Counted from the first letter of the stretch, positions 1 through 8,747 are shown. The stretch: DNA of 64,000 bases from Sphingobacterium allocomposti (GCF_008124885.1 NZ_VNHX01000013.1:1-64000), one strand, 5' to 3'. The notes: generated by a model from the letters alone, not told the origin. Made by a program: numbers and translations.

Positions 1-208
1 AAAACTAAATTTCAATATGACAAAGAACGAACGGACCTTAATGGGCCAAATTTATTTAATTTTTAAAACGTCCCGATTTTAATGGGACACTAATGCGCCC
101 ATGTAAAAAATAAATACCAGGTACAGATAAAGTAATTTCTATTCGAAAAAACGAAATTCCATTTTCCACGGTTACTATAATAATTAGATATTGTTAACGC
201 TTAAATAT

Positions 209-248
209 GAAGTATCCTCTGCAGCGATGCACAGGATACTTCTCTTTT
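209..248 (+). terminator. Rho-independent terminator-like hairpin
   Basis: The stem GAAGTATCCT (209-218) pairs with AGGATACTTC (233-242) and is followed by TCTTTT. The loop reads CTGCAGCGATGCAC, nearly the same as the loop of the next hairpin at 364-395. Confidence 0.6.
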
Positions 249-363
249 AGATTATACCCAGCCGCGCCGTCACCCTGAACTCAATACTTCCCTTCGGAAA
301 CAATTTCCATATACCGCCGTTATTAGACCAGTAAGTTCATATTACATTCATATTTAACACTGA

Positions 364-400
364 AAAACTCCTCTGCAGGGATGCATGGGAGTTTTCTTTT
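364..400 (+). terminator. Rho-independent terminator-like hairpin
   Basis: AAAACTCC (364-371) pairs with GGAGTTTT (388-395), followed by CTTTTT. The loop contains CTGCAGGGATGCAT, which matches the 209-248 hairpin although the two stems differ in sequence. Confidence 0.6.
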
Positions 401-432
401 TCACGCGTTCCATACGCAGACGATAGTTCTAA

Positions 433-462
433 AAAAGCAGACTGTATATAGCCTGCTTTTGT
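433..462. terminator. Hairpin with A/T flanks, possibly bidirectional terminator
   Basis: AAAAGCAG (433-440) pairs with CTGCTTTT (453-460) around a 12-base loop. An A-run precedes it and T-rich sequence follows, so it could terminate transcription in either direction. The left flank also carries two upstream hairpins. Confidence 0.45.
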
Positions 463-680
463 TGATCAACTAAAACTAAATCCAGCTAGGTTAATAGCTA
501 TATAAATATATAGCCACTGATCTACATAAAAGCGAACCATCCGCCTCCTTTTTTAGAAATGTAGCCATATCACTACAAGAAAATGCCAGGTCCTTCTTCG
601 CTCGTCGATCCAATGCTTCCCCGTTCGCCGGCTTTTTCCTTGTATTCGCCGAATATTTTCCGTGTCCGATCTAAACGCTG

Positions 681-711
681 TTTTACAGCATTCGTTTCTA
701 CCATACCTTTG
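681..711 (+). promoter_or_regulatory. Promoter of the first NTF2-like paralog
   Basis: TACCTTTG at 704-711 matches the Bacteroidota -7 element TAnnTTTG, with a T-run (681-684) 19 bases upstream in the -33 position. The bases just downstream (ATCATCAACAA) resemble those after the -7 boxes of the two paralogs. This implies a leader of roughly 67 bases before the start at 785. Confidence 0.55.
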
Positions 712-784
712 AATCATCAACAAAGCAAGTAAGAAAGAAAAACATAAAACTAAAAAGTTAAAAATCTAAAAAACAATTATAAAG

Positions 785-1225
785 ATGAAAAAGACATTAA
801 CTACCCTCGCCGCTGCATTGATCATGATCACTTCGTTCAGTTCGTTCGCAGCAGGAAACGCCAATCCACTTAAGAACGTCGCGTCGGCCAAAGTTGTCAC
901 GGTTTATTTAGAGGCTATTACGTTAGGAAGCGTAGAGCTGAACAAATTCCTTTTCTCCGACGATTTTGAATACCGAAACACGGCGAACAACGACAGTTTC
1001 ACGAAAAAGCAGTATACCGATTTTCTGAAGTCTCACAAAGGCGTAAAGTTCGACTGCGAAACGCGATATGAGATCCTCGATCAGACCGGTCAGACCTGCA
1101 TAGCTAAAGCCACCATGACATTCAGCAACTTTACACGCGTCGATTATATCACATTAAATCAAAGTGCAGATGGCTGGAAAGTCAGCAAAGTGGTTACGAC
1201 TTACCCCGATAAGATTGCACGTTAA
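785..1225 (+). CDS. Small secreted NTF2/SnoaL-like protein, paralog 1
   Basis: This 146-residue protein has a clear Sec signal peptide (MKK, then a hydrophobic segment ending in SSFAAG, about residues 1-23). The rest has the layout of small NTF2-like proteins such as the putative lumazine-binding family: an N-terminal helix with VYLEA, a central DDFEYRN segment, and C-terminal beta strands ending in WKVSKVVTTYP. It should act in the periplasm or outside the cell; no catalytic residues can be named. Close paralogs lie at 2481-2915 and 8293-8727, and two Cys (in FDCET and QTCIA) are kept in all three, possibly as a disulfide. It has its own promoter and a terminator module at 1241-1285. The family call is from fold-level pattern only; function is unknown. 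Confidence 0.8.
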   Translation: MKKTLTTLAAALIMITSFSSFAAGNANPLKNVASAKVVTVYLEAITLGSVELNKFLFSDDFEYRNTANNDSFTKKQYTDFLKSHKGVKFDCETRYEILDQTGQTCIAKATMTFSNFTRVDYITLNQSADGWKVSKVVTTYPDKIAR

Positions 1226-1240
1226 CGTATCCCAATTTTT

Positions 1241-1285
1241 GTTTCAATGTTCAGTTTAGTGAGCCCGCAGTGATGCGGGTTTCTT
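1241..1285 (+). terminator. Terminator module with GTTTCAATGTTCAGTTTAGT lead-in
   Basis: CCCGC (1264-1268) pairs with GCGGG (1275-1279), followed by TTTCTT. The 20 bases before it (1241-1260) recur with one mismatch before the terminator of the third paralog (8748-8767), and in split form before the terminator at 56595. Confidence 0.6.
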
Positions 1286-1351
1286 GTTGTTTGAACCCTG
1301 CCCGTCCGTAGCCTCATTGTCTATCCTTCGACAATGGAAGGAGTAGTCAGT

Positions 1352-2246
1352 ATGGAGAAGTTAGAAATCAGAAATGAGAAGTTAGACATTAGATATTAGA
1401 AGTGAGTATTGAGTATCGTAGGCTTATTTTAGCTTATGGTTGTTGGCTAATAGTTTATAGCCATCTGCTATTAGCTTCTCACTTTACATCTCCACGACTT
1501 TACGATTTAACGGCTTTAGCTTATGGCTGTTGGCTTGTAGCCATCTGCCATTTGCTATCTGCTATTAGCTTGCAACTGCACCTCGCTATGCCTATCGCGA
1601 AGATATTCGACCCCGATGGGGTCGTGTAAATTCTTGCACGGTTTCTATAGGGATGTGACCTCTACGAGGTCAATCGTTGTGCTTAGACATAGCAACCTAC
1701 AAATCCACGACTTTACGAATCCACGACTTTACGGCTTATAGCCATTTGCTATCTGCCATCTGCCATTAGCCATCTGCCATTAGCCATCTGCCATCTGCTA
1801 TTAGCTTCTCACTTTACATCTTCACGACTTTACGATTTAACGGCTTTAGCTTATGGCTGTTGGCTTGTAGCCATCTGCCATTTGCTATCTGCTATTAGCT
1901 TGCAACTGCACCTTGCTATGCCTATCGCGAAGATATTCGACCCCGATGGGGTCGTGTAAATTCTTGCACGGTTTCTATAGGGATGTGACCTCTACGAGGT
2001 CAATCGTTGTGCTTAGCACCACAACCTACAAATCCACGACTTTACGAATCCACGACTTTACGGCTTATAGCTATCTGCTATCTGCCATTTGCTATCTGCT
2101 ATCTGCCATCTGCTATCTGCCATCCGCTATTAGCTTCTCACTTTACATCTTCACGACTTTACGATTTAACGACTTTAGCTTATGGCTGTTGGCTTGTAGC
2201 CATTTGCCATCTGCTATTTGCCATCTGCTATCTGCCAATAGAACGC
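1352..2246 (+). repeat. Composite repeat island I (7-mer, 8-mer and REP units)
   Basis: The island starts with degenerate heptamers of the AGAAGTT/AGAAGTG type (about 1355-1410). These are followed by GCCATCT-type heptamers and then octamers of the GACTTTAC/GAATCCAC type. A unit of about 330 bp is tandemly duplicated: TTAGCTTCTC recurs at 1471, 1801 and 2130, the third copy being partial. Each full unit holds two palindromes, GACCCC-GAT-GGGGTC (1608-1624, 1938-1954) and TGACCTC-TAC-GAGGTCA (1656-1672, 1986-2002). Open frames here result from stop-free heptamer repeats and are not genes. The island lies between two converging NTF2-like paralogs. Confidence 0.85.
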
Positions 2247-2330
2247 GATATTTATAACTTTTTTTGAACCAAAATGACAAGGGGCGTGTTCTACAATTGA
2301 ACAGAAAAATCTCTTCAAAGTCTAAATGGT

Positions 2331-2370
2331 AAAAATCCTTCGACGCCTGTCGAAGGATTTTTACTTTTTT
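2331..2370. terminator. Strong bidirectional terminator
   Basis: A perfect 14-bp stem, AAAAATCCTTCGAC (2331-2344) with GTCGAAGGATTTTT (2349-2362), encloses the tetraloop GCCT. A-rich sequence lies on one side and a T-run on the other. It separates island I from the minus-strand paralog at 2481. Confidence 0.75.
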
Positions 2371-2437
2371 TGAACTTTATGTTCTGCGGATTGTTTAATA
2401 GATAGCAATTAAAAAAATCTCTCTACAAATGTGTACA

Positions 2438-2473
2438 AAATCCCCTGTCGTGAGACATGGGATTTATTTTTTC
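2438..2473. terminator. Terminator-like hairpin after NTF2-like paralog 2
   Basis: AAATCCC (2438-2444) pairs with GGGATTT (2459-2465), with an inner TGTC/GACA pairing, followed by ATTTTTT on the plus strand. It sits just beyond the 3' end of the minus-strand gene at 2481-2915. Confidence 0.55.
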
Positions 2474-2480
2474 CGCCCAC

Positions 2481-2915
2481 TCAGTTATTATCGGGATAGG
2501 TCGTTACTACCCTGCTGACCTTCCAGCCATCTTCATCCTGACGCAACGTGACAACGTCTACACGCGTAAAGTTTTCAAACTTCATGATCGCCTTCGCAAT
2601 ACAGGCCTGCCCACTCTGGTCTAAGATCTCGTACTTGGTTTCACAATCAAACTTTGCCCCTTCGCTCTGTTTCAAGAACCTCATGTACTGCTTCTTGTTA
2701 AAGCTGTCGTTGTTCGCTGAATTGGAGTACTCGAAATCGTCGGTGAAGATATACTTATTAAGCGACGGATTACCTAACGCCGCCGATTCCAGATAAACGG
2801 CGACGATGCTAGCGGAATCAAATTTCTTTAATGGGTTGGCGTTTCCGGCTGCAAAGGAGCTAAACGAAGCAATCATCATTAGTGCTGTTACGGCAGTAGT
2901 TATTATCTTTTTCAT
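2481..2915 (-). CDS. Small secreted NTF2/SnoaL-like protein, paralog 2
   Basis: The 144-residue product has a signal peptide (MKKIITTAVTALMMIASFSSFAAG) and the same body as the paralogs at 785 and 8293: VYLESAALG, DDFEYSNSANNDSF, FDCETKYEILDQ and WKVSRVVTTYP. Both Cys residues are kept. It is convergent with paralog 1 across repeat island I, so the two may be an inverted duplication whose 3' ends border the island. The minus-strand TTCCTTTG at 2969-2962 gives a leader of about 40 bases that aligns with the other two paralog promoters. Function unknown. Confidence 0.8.
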   Translation of the reverse strand: MKKIITTAVTALMMIASFSSFAAGNANPLKKFDSASIVAVYLESAALGNPSLNKYIFTDDFEYSNSANNDSFNKKQYMRFLKQSEGAKFDCETKYEILDQSGQACIAKAIMKFENFTRVDVVTLRQDEDGWKVSRVVTTYPDNN

Positions 2916-2961
2916 CTGTATAATTTTTTAAGTTTTTATTTTAATTTCTTATTTGATAGCT

Positions 2962-2969
2962 CAAAGGAA
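2962..2969 (-). promoter_or_regulatory. Putative -7 box of NTF2-like paralog 2
   Basis: On the minus strand TTCCTTTG, followed by AGCTATCAA, aligns with TACCTTTG plus ATCATCAA at 704 and TACCTTTG plus GATCAACAA at 8229. It has one mismatch to TAnnTTTG. Confidence 0.4.
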
Positions 2970-3430
2970 GGACAGGAACGGCGCTGCAGGAATAGCAATT
3001 AGACTGAATAGGGAAAATACTCGGCAAACGCCTAAAAAAAACCGGCGAACGTAAATGGCAGACAGGGGCCGCGCTGCGGCTCTCCCTCGCGCGGAGGCAG
3101 AGCGCCAACCGAAACCAGCCGCAGCGCTCCTCAGATTACCCCACCCCTTCCCCTACGGAGGCGAGGTCCATGTTCTTACAAAGCGCCCCAAAACAAAGAA
3201 GACGTCCTATAGACGCCTTCTTCCTAAACTAATTAAAAACTCCGGAAATCGAATCTTGACATAAGGACACCTATCGGCTTAAAAAGTTCATGTAAATATA
3301 AATTTTTCCAAGCCCTACACCGAAGACCGGAAATAGCGTTGGGTGCTCCAGCATCGGCGTAAAAAGTTAAAATCTGTTAATCTCTGTCACCCTCTACAAC
3401 ATCGGTATGCGAATTGCCGTTTTTATAGTG
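2970..3430. other. Intergenic region, no gene supported
   Basis: A GC-rich stretch (3055-3180) leaves a 69-codon frame open, but its composition and low-complexity translation (Ala/Arg-rich) argue against a gene. An imperfect hairpin pairing AAGAAGACGTC with GACGCCTTCTT lies near 3196-3223. Confidence 0.4.
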
Positions 3431-3510
3431 ATTCATAATTTCATAGGTTAGTTAATTTGGTTAGTAAATAAGCTCCTGAAGTTCCCCGCTTCGGGAGCTT
3501 ATTTTTTAAG
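3431..3510 (+). terminator. Terminator module, GGTTAGT type
   Basis: The lead-in (3431-3466) contains TTCATAATTTCATAGG and GGTTAGT. The hairpin pairs AATAAGCTCC (3467-3476) with GGAGCTTATT (3494-3503) and an inner GAAG with CTTC around the loop TTCCCCG, followed by a T-run. The same architecture recurs at 5402, 36701 and 63403. Confidence 0.65.
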
Positions 3511-3618
3511 CCGGCGGATATCGCCCGCAGCTGTGTGCTCCAATCCGACGCAAATGCCATTGAACTTTATTACTTCCTACGTTGTTGTATACTAGGAAAT
3601 ACTGTATAAAAGACCTAC

Positions 3619-5301
3619 ATGAAGAAAGTCTGGATCTGGATCATAGCCATCGTGGCCTTATTTATTATCGTCCTCGCCGGAGTAAGCGTCTATTACTCCC
3701 TGCACTATAAGCCCATATTGAAAAAAAAGCTGACGCAGTATGTTGCCGGATCATCAGATAGCCTCTATCGCCTATCCTATGACGATCTCCGTATCAATCT
3801 GCTGACAGGTACCGCGACCTTAGCGAATGCCAAGCTCGAATCCGACTCGCTGATTTACAAAAACCTTGTCCGCCGCCGCAAAGCGCCGAAGAGCCGCTTC
3901 GATATCGGCATAAGCGCCCTTACCTTCAATGGGTTTAGCTGGTGGGATTTTCTTATCAGACGTCAACTGCATATTAGCGAACTGCGGATCGACACGGCTC
4001 ACATCCACCTCTTTACTTCGGCGATCACTCCGCGTGATACCGATCGCCAGCCGAAAACACTCTATCAAACAATAAAGGGCACATTCAAAGCTGTTCATGT
4101 AGAGCGGATCGACATGGTCGATGTAAACTTTCAATCATCAAAAACGCAGGACAACGGACAAAGGGAAAGTATTAAGATAAGGAATGTCCGTCTACGGGCC
4201 ACGGATTTCCTTGTAAACGCCACAACCGAAAGCGACACCAACCGCACGTACTATGCAAAGGAGATCGATGTCCGGATTCCGAAATGGTACCACCAAATAT
4301 CCGGCAGCGTGTATGCTGTCTCCTTCGATAATGTCCATGTCAACACGAAAGAGGAAACGGCTAGCCTCACCAACCTTAAAATTGCTCCGACAATTAGCAA
4401 ACAGGCCTACTTTAAAAACGACAAGGAAAACAAGGCGCTCATCTTTCTACGTATGGACAGCGTTGCAGTGGGCGGTTTTAAGGCGCAGCAGCTCATCCGC
4501 CATAAACGACTGTACAGTAAAGAGATATATCTTAAGAAAGGAATAGCATCGTTCCACAAGGATAAAAGATTCCAAAAAGACAACGTATCCAAAATCGGGC
4601 AGGCGCCTCATCAGCAGATCATGAAAATGAGTCAGTCTATACTTTTTGACACCGTTTTCGTAAAAGGTGTAGACATCGTATACAACCAGTTCAGCGATAA
4701 GTACCTAAAAGAAGGCTCCATCGCGTTTAACAACGTAAGGGGCGAGATTACCAATGTCACGAATGATACAACGTGTCTCGTCAAAAACAGGTATATGCGT
4801 GCGGATTTAGACGCCGACCTGATGGGAACCGGCCTGTTGCAGGCCAGACTGTACTTCGACATGCTAAGTAAGACCGGACATCACGGTTACAAAGGCACGC
4901 TAGGCCCCATGGAAGCGCCAGCGTTCAATAGGATCCTAAGGCCGCTACTCAACATAGAAATCGGGAGCGGACACATCCGTAACATACGTTTCGACATGGA
5001 GGGGACGGATCACAAGAACTGGGGTACGTTCTATTTTGACTACGACAACCTAAAAGTGAACCTGTTTCATCCGCCCGCGGCCGGAAAAAACAGGAAAAAA
5101 AAGAAAATACTGACCTTCCTTGTAAATCAGGTGCTGGTTAACGACAGCAACCCCGATGCCAACGAAGTATACCATGTAGGTAAGGTGGACTACACCCGTG
5201 TGCCGGAATATTCCCACTTTAAGACAATATGGAAAAGCCTCTTCGAAGGCATCGCACAATGCGTTGGCCTCAATCCGAAGTACATACCGGACAGCGGCTA
5301 G
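3619..5301 (+). CDS. Membrane-anchored AsmA-like protein
   Basis: The 560-residue protein begins with one N-terminal transmembrane helix (about residues 4-27, KKVWIWIIAIVALFIIV), followed by a long extracytoplasmic part rich in beta strands. Its pattern of repeated segments (the DLRINLLTGTATLANAKL stretch at about 55-75 and later HISELRIDTAHIHLF) resembles the AsmA/DUF748-like proteins of the bridge-like lipid transfer group. No enzyme motif is visible. It stands alone between two terminator modules, so it is probably monocistronic. I infer a role in envelope lipid homeostasis from the fold resemblance alone. Confidence 0.7.
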   Translation: MKKVWIWIIAIVALFIIVLAGVSVYYSLHYKPILKKKLTQYVAGSSDSLYRLSYDDLRINLLTGTATLANAKLESDSLIYKNLVRRRKAPKSRFDIGISALTFNGFSWWDFLIRRQLHISELRIDTAHIHLFTSAITPRDTDRQPKTLYQTIKGTFKAVHVERIDMVDVNFQSSKTQDNGQRESIKIRNVRLRATDFLVNATTESDTNRTYYAKEIDVRIPKWYHQISGSVYAVSFDNVHVNTKEETASLTNLKIAPTISKQAYFKNDKENKALIFLRMDSVAVGGFKAQQLIRHKRLYSKEIYLKKGIASFHKDKRFQKDNVSKIGQAPHQQIMKMSQSILFDTVFVKGVDIVYNQFSDKYLKEGSIAFNNVRGEITNVTNDTTCLVKNRYMRADLDADLMGTGLLQARLYFDMLSKTGHHGYKGTLGPMEAPAFNRILRPLLNIEIGSGHIRNIRFDMEGTDHKNWGTFYFDYDNLKVNLFHPPAAGKNRKKKKILTFLVNQVLVNDSNPDANEVYHVGKVDYTRVPEYSHFKTIWKSLFEGIAQCVGLNPKYIPDSG

Positions 5302-5401
5302 CATCCACGTCTTCCGTCTTAAATGGTCCGGTTTTGTTAAAAAATGTTAACACAGCATCGACAGTGCAACATTTGCCACATGCACGTCGTTATATAGACA
5401 A

Positions 5402-5478
5402 ATTCATAATTTCATAATTTAGGTTAATAATTGGTTAGTTTGAAAACTCCTAAAGCTCCCCGCTTTAGGAGTTTCTTC
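5402..5478 (+). terminator. Terminator module, GGTTAGT type
   Basis: The lead-in has TTCATAATTTCATAATTTAG and GGTTAGT. A perfect 12-bp stem, AAACTCCTAAAG (5444-5455) with CTTTAGGAGTTT (5463-5474), closes the loop CTCCCCG. It follows the AsmA-like gene by 140 bp and lies about 80 bp before the next start. Confidence 0.7.
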
Positions 5479-5558
5479 TTTAGCGGAACCGACTTTCACA
5501 ATTTAAAAACTATCTGGAGTAAAGTTTGTTTCTTTATCGAACTACTTAATTGTCAACT

Positions 5559-6680
5559 ATGAACCGTTCTCGTCGCGAATTCCTTCAGAAATTAACAATG
5601 TCTTCCATGGTGCTACCTATTGTTTCTACCTATACACCACAATGGTATGGGCCTTTGCATACTGACGTACAGGGGCCTGTCCTTCGCGTGGCCCTCATGG
5701 GGCTGGGCGGTTATGCCCAACGTGTTGCCGATGCCATGAAAGACTGCAAAAGAGCAAAAGTAACAGGCCTCGTCAGTGGTACGCCGGCCAAGCTGAAGGA
5801 ATGGGGAAGTAAATACAACGTCCCCGAGCGGAACCGCTATAGCTATGAAACGTTCGACGACATCAAGAATAATCCGGACATTGATGCAGTGTACGTCATT
5901 ACGCCTAACGCCTTACACCATGACAATGTCATCCGTGCCGCCCGAGCAGGTAAACATGTGATTTGCGAGAAGCCTATGGCCGTGAGCGTACAGGAGGGAC
6001 AGGAAATGGTCGACGCCTGCGCAGCGGCCGGAGTGCAGCTGCTCATCGGATACCGTATGCGGTTCGAGCCCAATACGCTTGAAATCGTGAACAGGAGAAA
6101 CGCCGGCGAATTCGGAAAGATAAACTTCTTTCAGGGACAGTGCGGATTTAAAATCGGCGATCCGAATCAATGGCGGCTTAATAAAGAGCTCGCTGGAGGG
6201 GGCGCATTGTTTGACATCGGCATCTACGCCATTAATGGCACCCGGTATATGGTCGGAGAAGAACCGGTATGGGTTACCGCACAGGAAACGAAAACAGATC
6301 CCACGAAATTTAAAGAAGGCGTCGACGAAACCATACAGTTCCAGCTGGGATTTGCGTCCGGAGCGGTAGCATCTTGCCTTTCAACCTACAACATGAACTA
6401 CCTCGACCGCTTTTATTTAAATGGTGATAAAGGATTCGCGGAGCTGTGGCCCTCTACAGGATATGGCCCTATTAAGGGGAGGACGCACCAACAGCCGTTA
6501 AACCACCCACATATTGCGCACCAGACGATACAGATGGACGAGATGGCTGCAATCATCCTCGATGGAAAAAAACCGGTTCTCCCTGTCGACGGCACAACCG
6601 GACTGCAGGATCTGAAGATCATCGAAGCGATTTACCGCGCCTGCGCTACAGGCGCCCGGCAGGAGCTCAAACTGGTATAG
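5559..6680 (+). CDS. Tat-exported Gfo/Idh/MocA family oxidoreductase
   Basis: This is an NAD(P)-dependent sugar or polyol dehydrogenase-type protein of about 373 residues. The N-terminus carries a twin-arginine signal (SRREFLQKLTMSS), so the folded, cofactor-loaded enzyme is probably exported to the periplasm. The Rossmann motif follows (VALMGLGGYAQRVADAM, about 47-63), then the family signature CEKPMAVS with the conserved Lys, and a C-terminal GFO_IDH_MocA domain (GGGALFDIGIYAINGTRYM). I chose the ATG at 5559; the frame also opens at a TTG at 5550. Substrate unknown. A cytoplasmic relative is at 48590. Confidence 0.85.
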   Translation: MNRSRREFLQKLTMSSMVLPIVSTYTPQWYGPLHTDVQGPVLRVALMGLGGYAQRVADAMKDCKRAKVTGLVSGTPAKLKEWGSKYNVPERNRYSYETFDDIKNNPDIDAVYVITPNALHHDNVIRAARAGKHVICEKPMAVSVQEGQEMVDACAAAGVQLLIGYRMRFEPNTLEIVNRRNAGEFGKINFFQGQCGFKIGDPNQWRLNKELAGGGALFDIGIYAINGTRYMVGEEPVWVTAQETKTDPTKFKEGVDETIQFQLGFASGAVASCLSTYNMNYLDRFYLNGDKGFAELWPSTGYGPIKGRTHQQPLNHPHIAHQTIQMDEMAAIILDGKKPVLPVDGTTGLQDLKIIEAIYRACATGARQELKLV

Positions 6681-6727
6681 GCCAGCCCTGGGCGACGCTC
6701 TCTCCTACCCATCATACAGGAGAACGG

Positions 6728-7852
6728 TCAACTCAGGTGATAGCCTTGATTTTTAAACTCCATCGAGCTGTAGTACGTATATTTTTGTTTGTCCAACGGG
6801 TAATCCCAGCAGCCCATTCGGTGGAATTTATCACCGCCGAAGCCTACCTTAAACCGATACAGCCCATATAGAGGGTGGGCAGGATCGGCATGTGGGGCGA
6901 TGCCAAAGAAATCGTATTCCGTACACCCTTTTTCCCGCGCAAGCTGTATTGCCCGCCACTGCAGCGCATACGTCGCCATATAGTTTCTTTTCCGCGAAGC
7001 TGAAGCGCCGTACAGATACGTTGCGCGGCTGGCGGAGACAACTAAGAACATAGCGGCCAACGGTTCGTCGTCGACTTCCGCCACCAACAGATATACGTCT
7101 GCCGGCGACGAGGTATTATTAGCCTTCGCGGTCAGCACAATCCGGAAATAACTGATGTCGTGGAGAAAAAAGTTGTTGCGCGCCGCGGTCTGGCGATACA
7201 GCTCATACCATATAGCTAAGCTCTCGAGCCCCAAAGCACGTATGCTTACACCTTTACGCTTGGCAAGGTGTATATTATAACGCGTCTTTGCTTTCATGCC
7301 GGACAACAGACTATCTTCATCCCGCTTCAGGTCCATGAAAATAGTATTCGACGGGAGGATATCCGTGTTCGCTTTCCGTAAATTCCAATGTTCTGTATTG
7401 AAGTTAAACCGGATTTCCTGAATTTTCCTGTCCGGACCGCCGGTCCAATTACCGTGTATATCGTAACAATCTTCCTCCTTCGCCCAATGCGACTCCCAAG
7501 CCAGGTCGTACCGGATCATAATACAGTTTGCGGGCAGAAAAGGACGCAGGCTCTCCGACAACTGTTCTAAAAAATAACCTTGGTTTTCGGCGGATGGCTC
7601 CACCTCCGGCCCATATGGAACGTAAGCCAGACAGTGATCCCGATCCACCATCTGCAGGATGACCAGCAGATCGCCGACAAAATAGGTATGATCATCCGTC
7701 CCTGTAAATAAGTCGGACCGCTTAACCTTGAAATCAAAGGCTTTAGAGTCCATCCCCTGCATACTTTTAACGGCAGACCAGTACGCGGTCTGCTGGACAA
7801 TAGATGTTTTGTAAATCTCTCTAACGTGCTTGTGTTCTACGTCTGCAATCAT
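6728..7852 (-). CDS. FemAB/FemX-like aminoacyl or GNAT-type transferase
   Basis: The 374-residue protein has the two-lobed layout of the FemABX/lipid II:glycine glycyltransferase family. The N-terminal half has QQTAYWSAVK and a D-rich segment, the middle has the typical MKAKTRYNIHLAKRKGV motif, and the C-terminal acetyltransferase-like lobe has AMFLVVSASRATYLYGASAS and YDFFGIAP. In Gram-positive bacteria such enzymes build peptidoglycan cross-bridges; in Bacteroidota the acceptor is usually unknown. It converges with the oxidoreductase at 5559 and has no partner on its strand. The family is fairly sure, the substrate is not. Confidence 0.8.
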   Translation of the reverse strand: MIADVEHKHVREIYKTSIVQQTAYWSAVKSMQGMDSKAFDFKVKRSDLFTGTDDHTYFVGDLLVILQMVDRDHCLAYVPYGPEVEPSAENQGYFLEQLSESLRPFLPANCIMIRYDLAWESHWAKEEDCYDIHGNWTGGPDRKIQEIRFNFNTEHWNLRKANTDILPSNTIFMDLKRDEDSLLSGMKAKTRYNIHLAKRKGVSIRALGLESLAIWYELYRQTAARNNFFLHDISYFRIVLTAKANNTSSPADVYLLVAEVDDEPLAAMFLVVSASRATYLYGASASRKRNYMATYALQWRAIQLAREKGCTEYDFFGIAPHADPAHPLYGLYRFKVGFGGDKFHRMGCWDYPLDKQKYTYYSSMEFKNQGYHLS

Positions 7853-8205
7853 AACGAAATAAATGTGTTTTACTGGCGCCTGATATGTCTGCGCCGTTTG
7901 GACAAAGTGGCAAACTTAGCCAAAATATTCATCATAGCTACAGGCGTTTGTCAGCAGGATGTTATAAATCCCCTCCAGCAGTGTCGCGGAGCACCTTTGT
8001 AAAGTCGTCCGAATGTGGACAGAAGCTGTCCGTAACCGGACATAGAGGCATACGAATTAAAAACACAACACATTAATATACAGGATATTAAATAAATGGC
8101 AACACGGTTGATCAATAGCGGATATGCGTAAGAATATATCCGACAGAATTTACCGACGCCTTGCGGGTATTTACCGAGAAAACGGCGACATCCATCGAAT
8201 TTATG
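7853..8205. other. Intergenic region, nothing recognised
   Basis: This gap lies between two divergent genes (minus start at 7852, plus start at 8293). A 63-codon frame at 7885 lacks coding character. Apart from the paralog promoter at 8206-8236 I see no element. Confidence 0.4.
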
Positions 8206-8236
8206 TTCGGCTCAAAACAAGGGCACACTACCTTTG
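8206..8236 (+). promoter_or_regulatory. Promoter of NTF2-like paralog 3
   Basis: TACCTTTG at 8229-8236 is a good TAnnTTTG -7 box. TTCG at 8206-8209 lies 19 bases upstream in the -33 position. The following GATCAACAA matches the paralog 1 promoter. The predicted leader is about 50 bases. Confidence 0.5.
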
Positions 8237-8292
8237 GATCAACAAATTACAATTAGAAAAGAAAAAAAGCCAACAGTAAAAACATAAAAGTC

Positions 8293-8727
8293 ATGAAAAG
8301 AGTATTAACAACCCTCGCTGCAACCCTGATTTTAATCACATCATTCAGCTCGATGGCAGCAGAAAAAATGGATCCGCTAAAAGACTATTCATCGGTCAAC
8401 ATTGTCAACGCCTATCTCGAAGCGACAACATTAGGTAGTGTGGATATGAATAAATTCCTCTTCGCGGAAGATTTTGAATACCACAACACAGCCAGCAACC
8501 TTCGTTACGGTAAGAAAGCGTACACAAACTTCCTCAAACAGCACAAAGGCATTAAGTTCAATTGCGAGACCACCTACGAGATTCTCGACGAAAGCGGAGA
8601 GGCCTGTATCGCTAAGGCCATTATGAAGTTTTCGCATTTTACGCGCGTCGATTATATCACATTAAACCACAGTAAAGAGGGCTGGAAGGTCAGCAAGGTC
8701 GTCACCACCTACCCACCCCGCGTATAA
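8293..8727 (+). CDS. Small secreted NTF2/SnoaL-like protein, paralog 3
   Basis: The 144-residue product has a signal peptide (MKRVLTTLAATLILITSFSSMAAE). The body aligns throughout with paralogs 1 and 2: AYLEATTLGSVDMNKFLFAEDFEYHN, FNCETTYEILDESGEACIAKA and WKVSKVVTTYP. Both Cys are kept. It has its own promoter and a terminator module (8748-8797) whose lead-in matches that of paralog 1. Repeat island II begins about 90 bases after its stop. Three paralogs within 8 kb suggest recent local duplication. Function unknown. Confidence 0.8.
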   Translation: MKRVLTTLAATLILITSFSSMAAEKMDPLKDYSSVNIVNAYLEATTLGSVDMNKFLFAEDFEYHNTASNLRYGKKAYTNFLKQHKGIKFNCETTYEILDESGEACIAKAIMKFSHFTRVDYITLNHSKEGWKVSKVVTTYPPRV

Positions 8728-8747
8728 CAATTTTTAGATTTGAGTTT

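Larger units (their letters stand above)
1..700. other. Intergenic region with stacked hairpins, no gene
   Basis: I see no credible coding frame before the first gene. The left part is AT-rich. Three terminator-like hairpins lie at 209-248, 364-400 and 433-462 and are listed separately. The stretch 580-680 has a more even composition but no recognisable element. An upstream gene probably ended to the left of the window. Confidence 0.5.

Noticed and set aside
1402..2267. Open frames in island I (75-114 codons) with repeated H-L-P-S-A-I-C translation
   Set aside because: They are produced by stop-free heptamer repeats (three units make seven codons) and appear in several frames and in all islands.
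3055..3264. 69-codon frame in a GC-rich stretch
   Set aside because: Ala/Arg-rich low-complexity translation, no promoter or start signal, no family.
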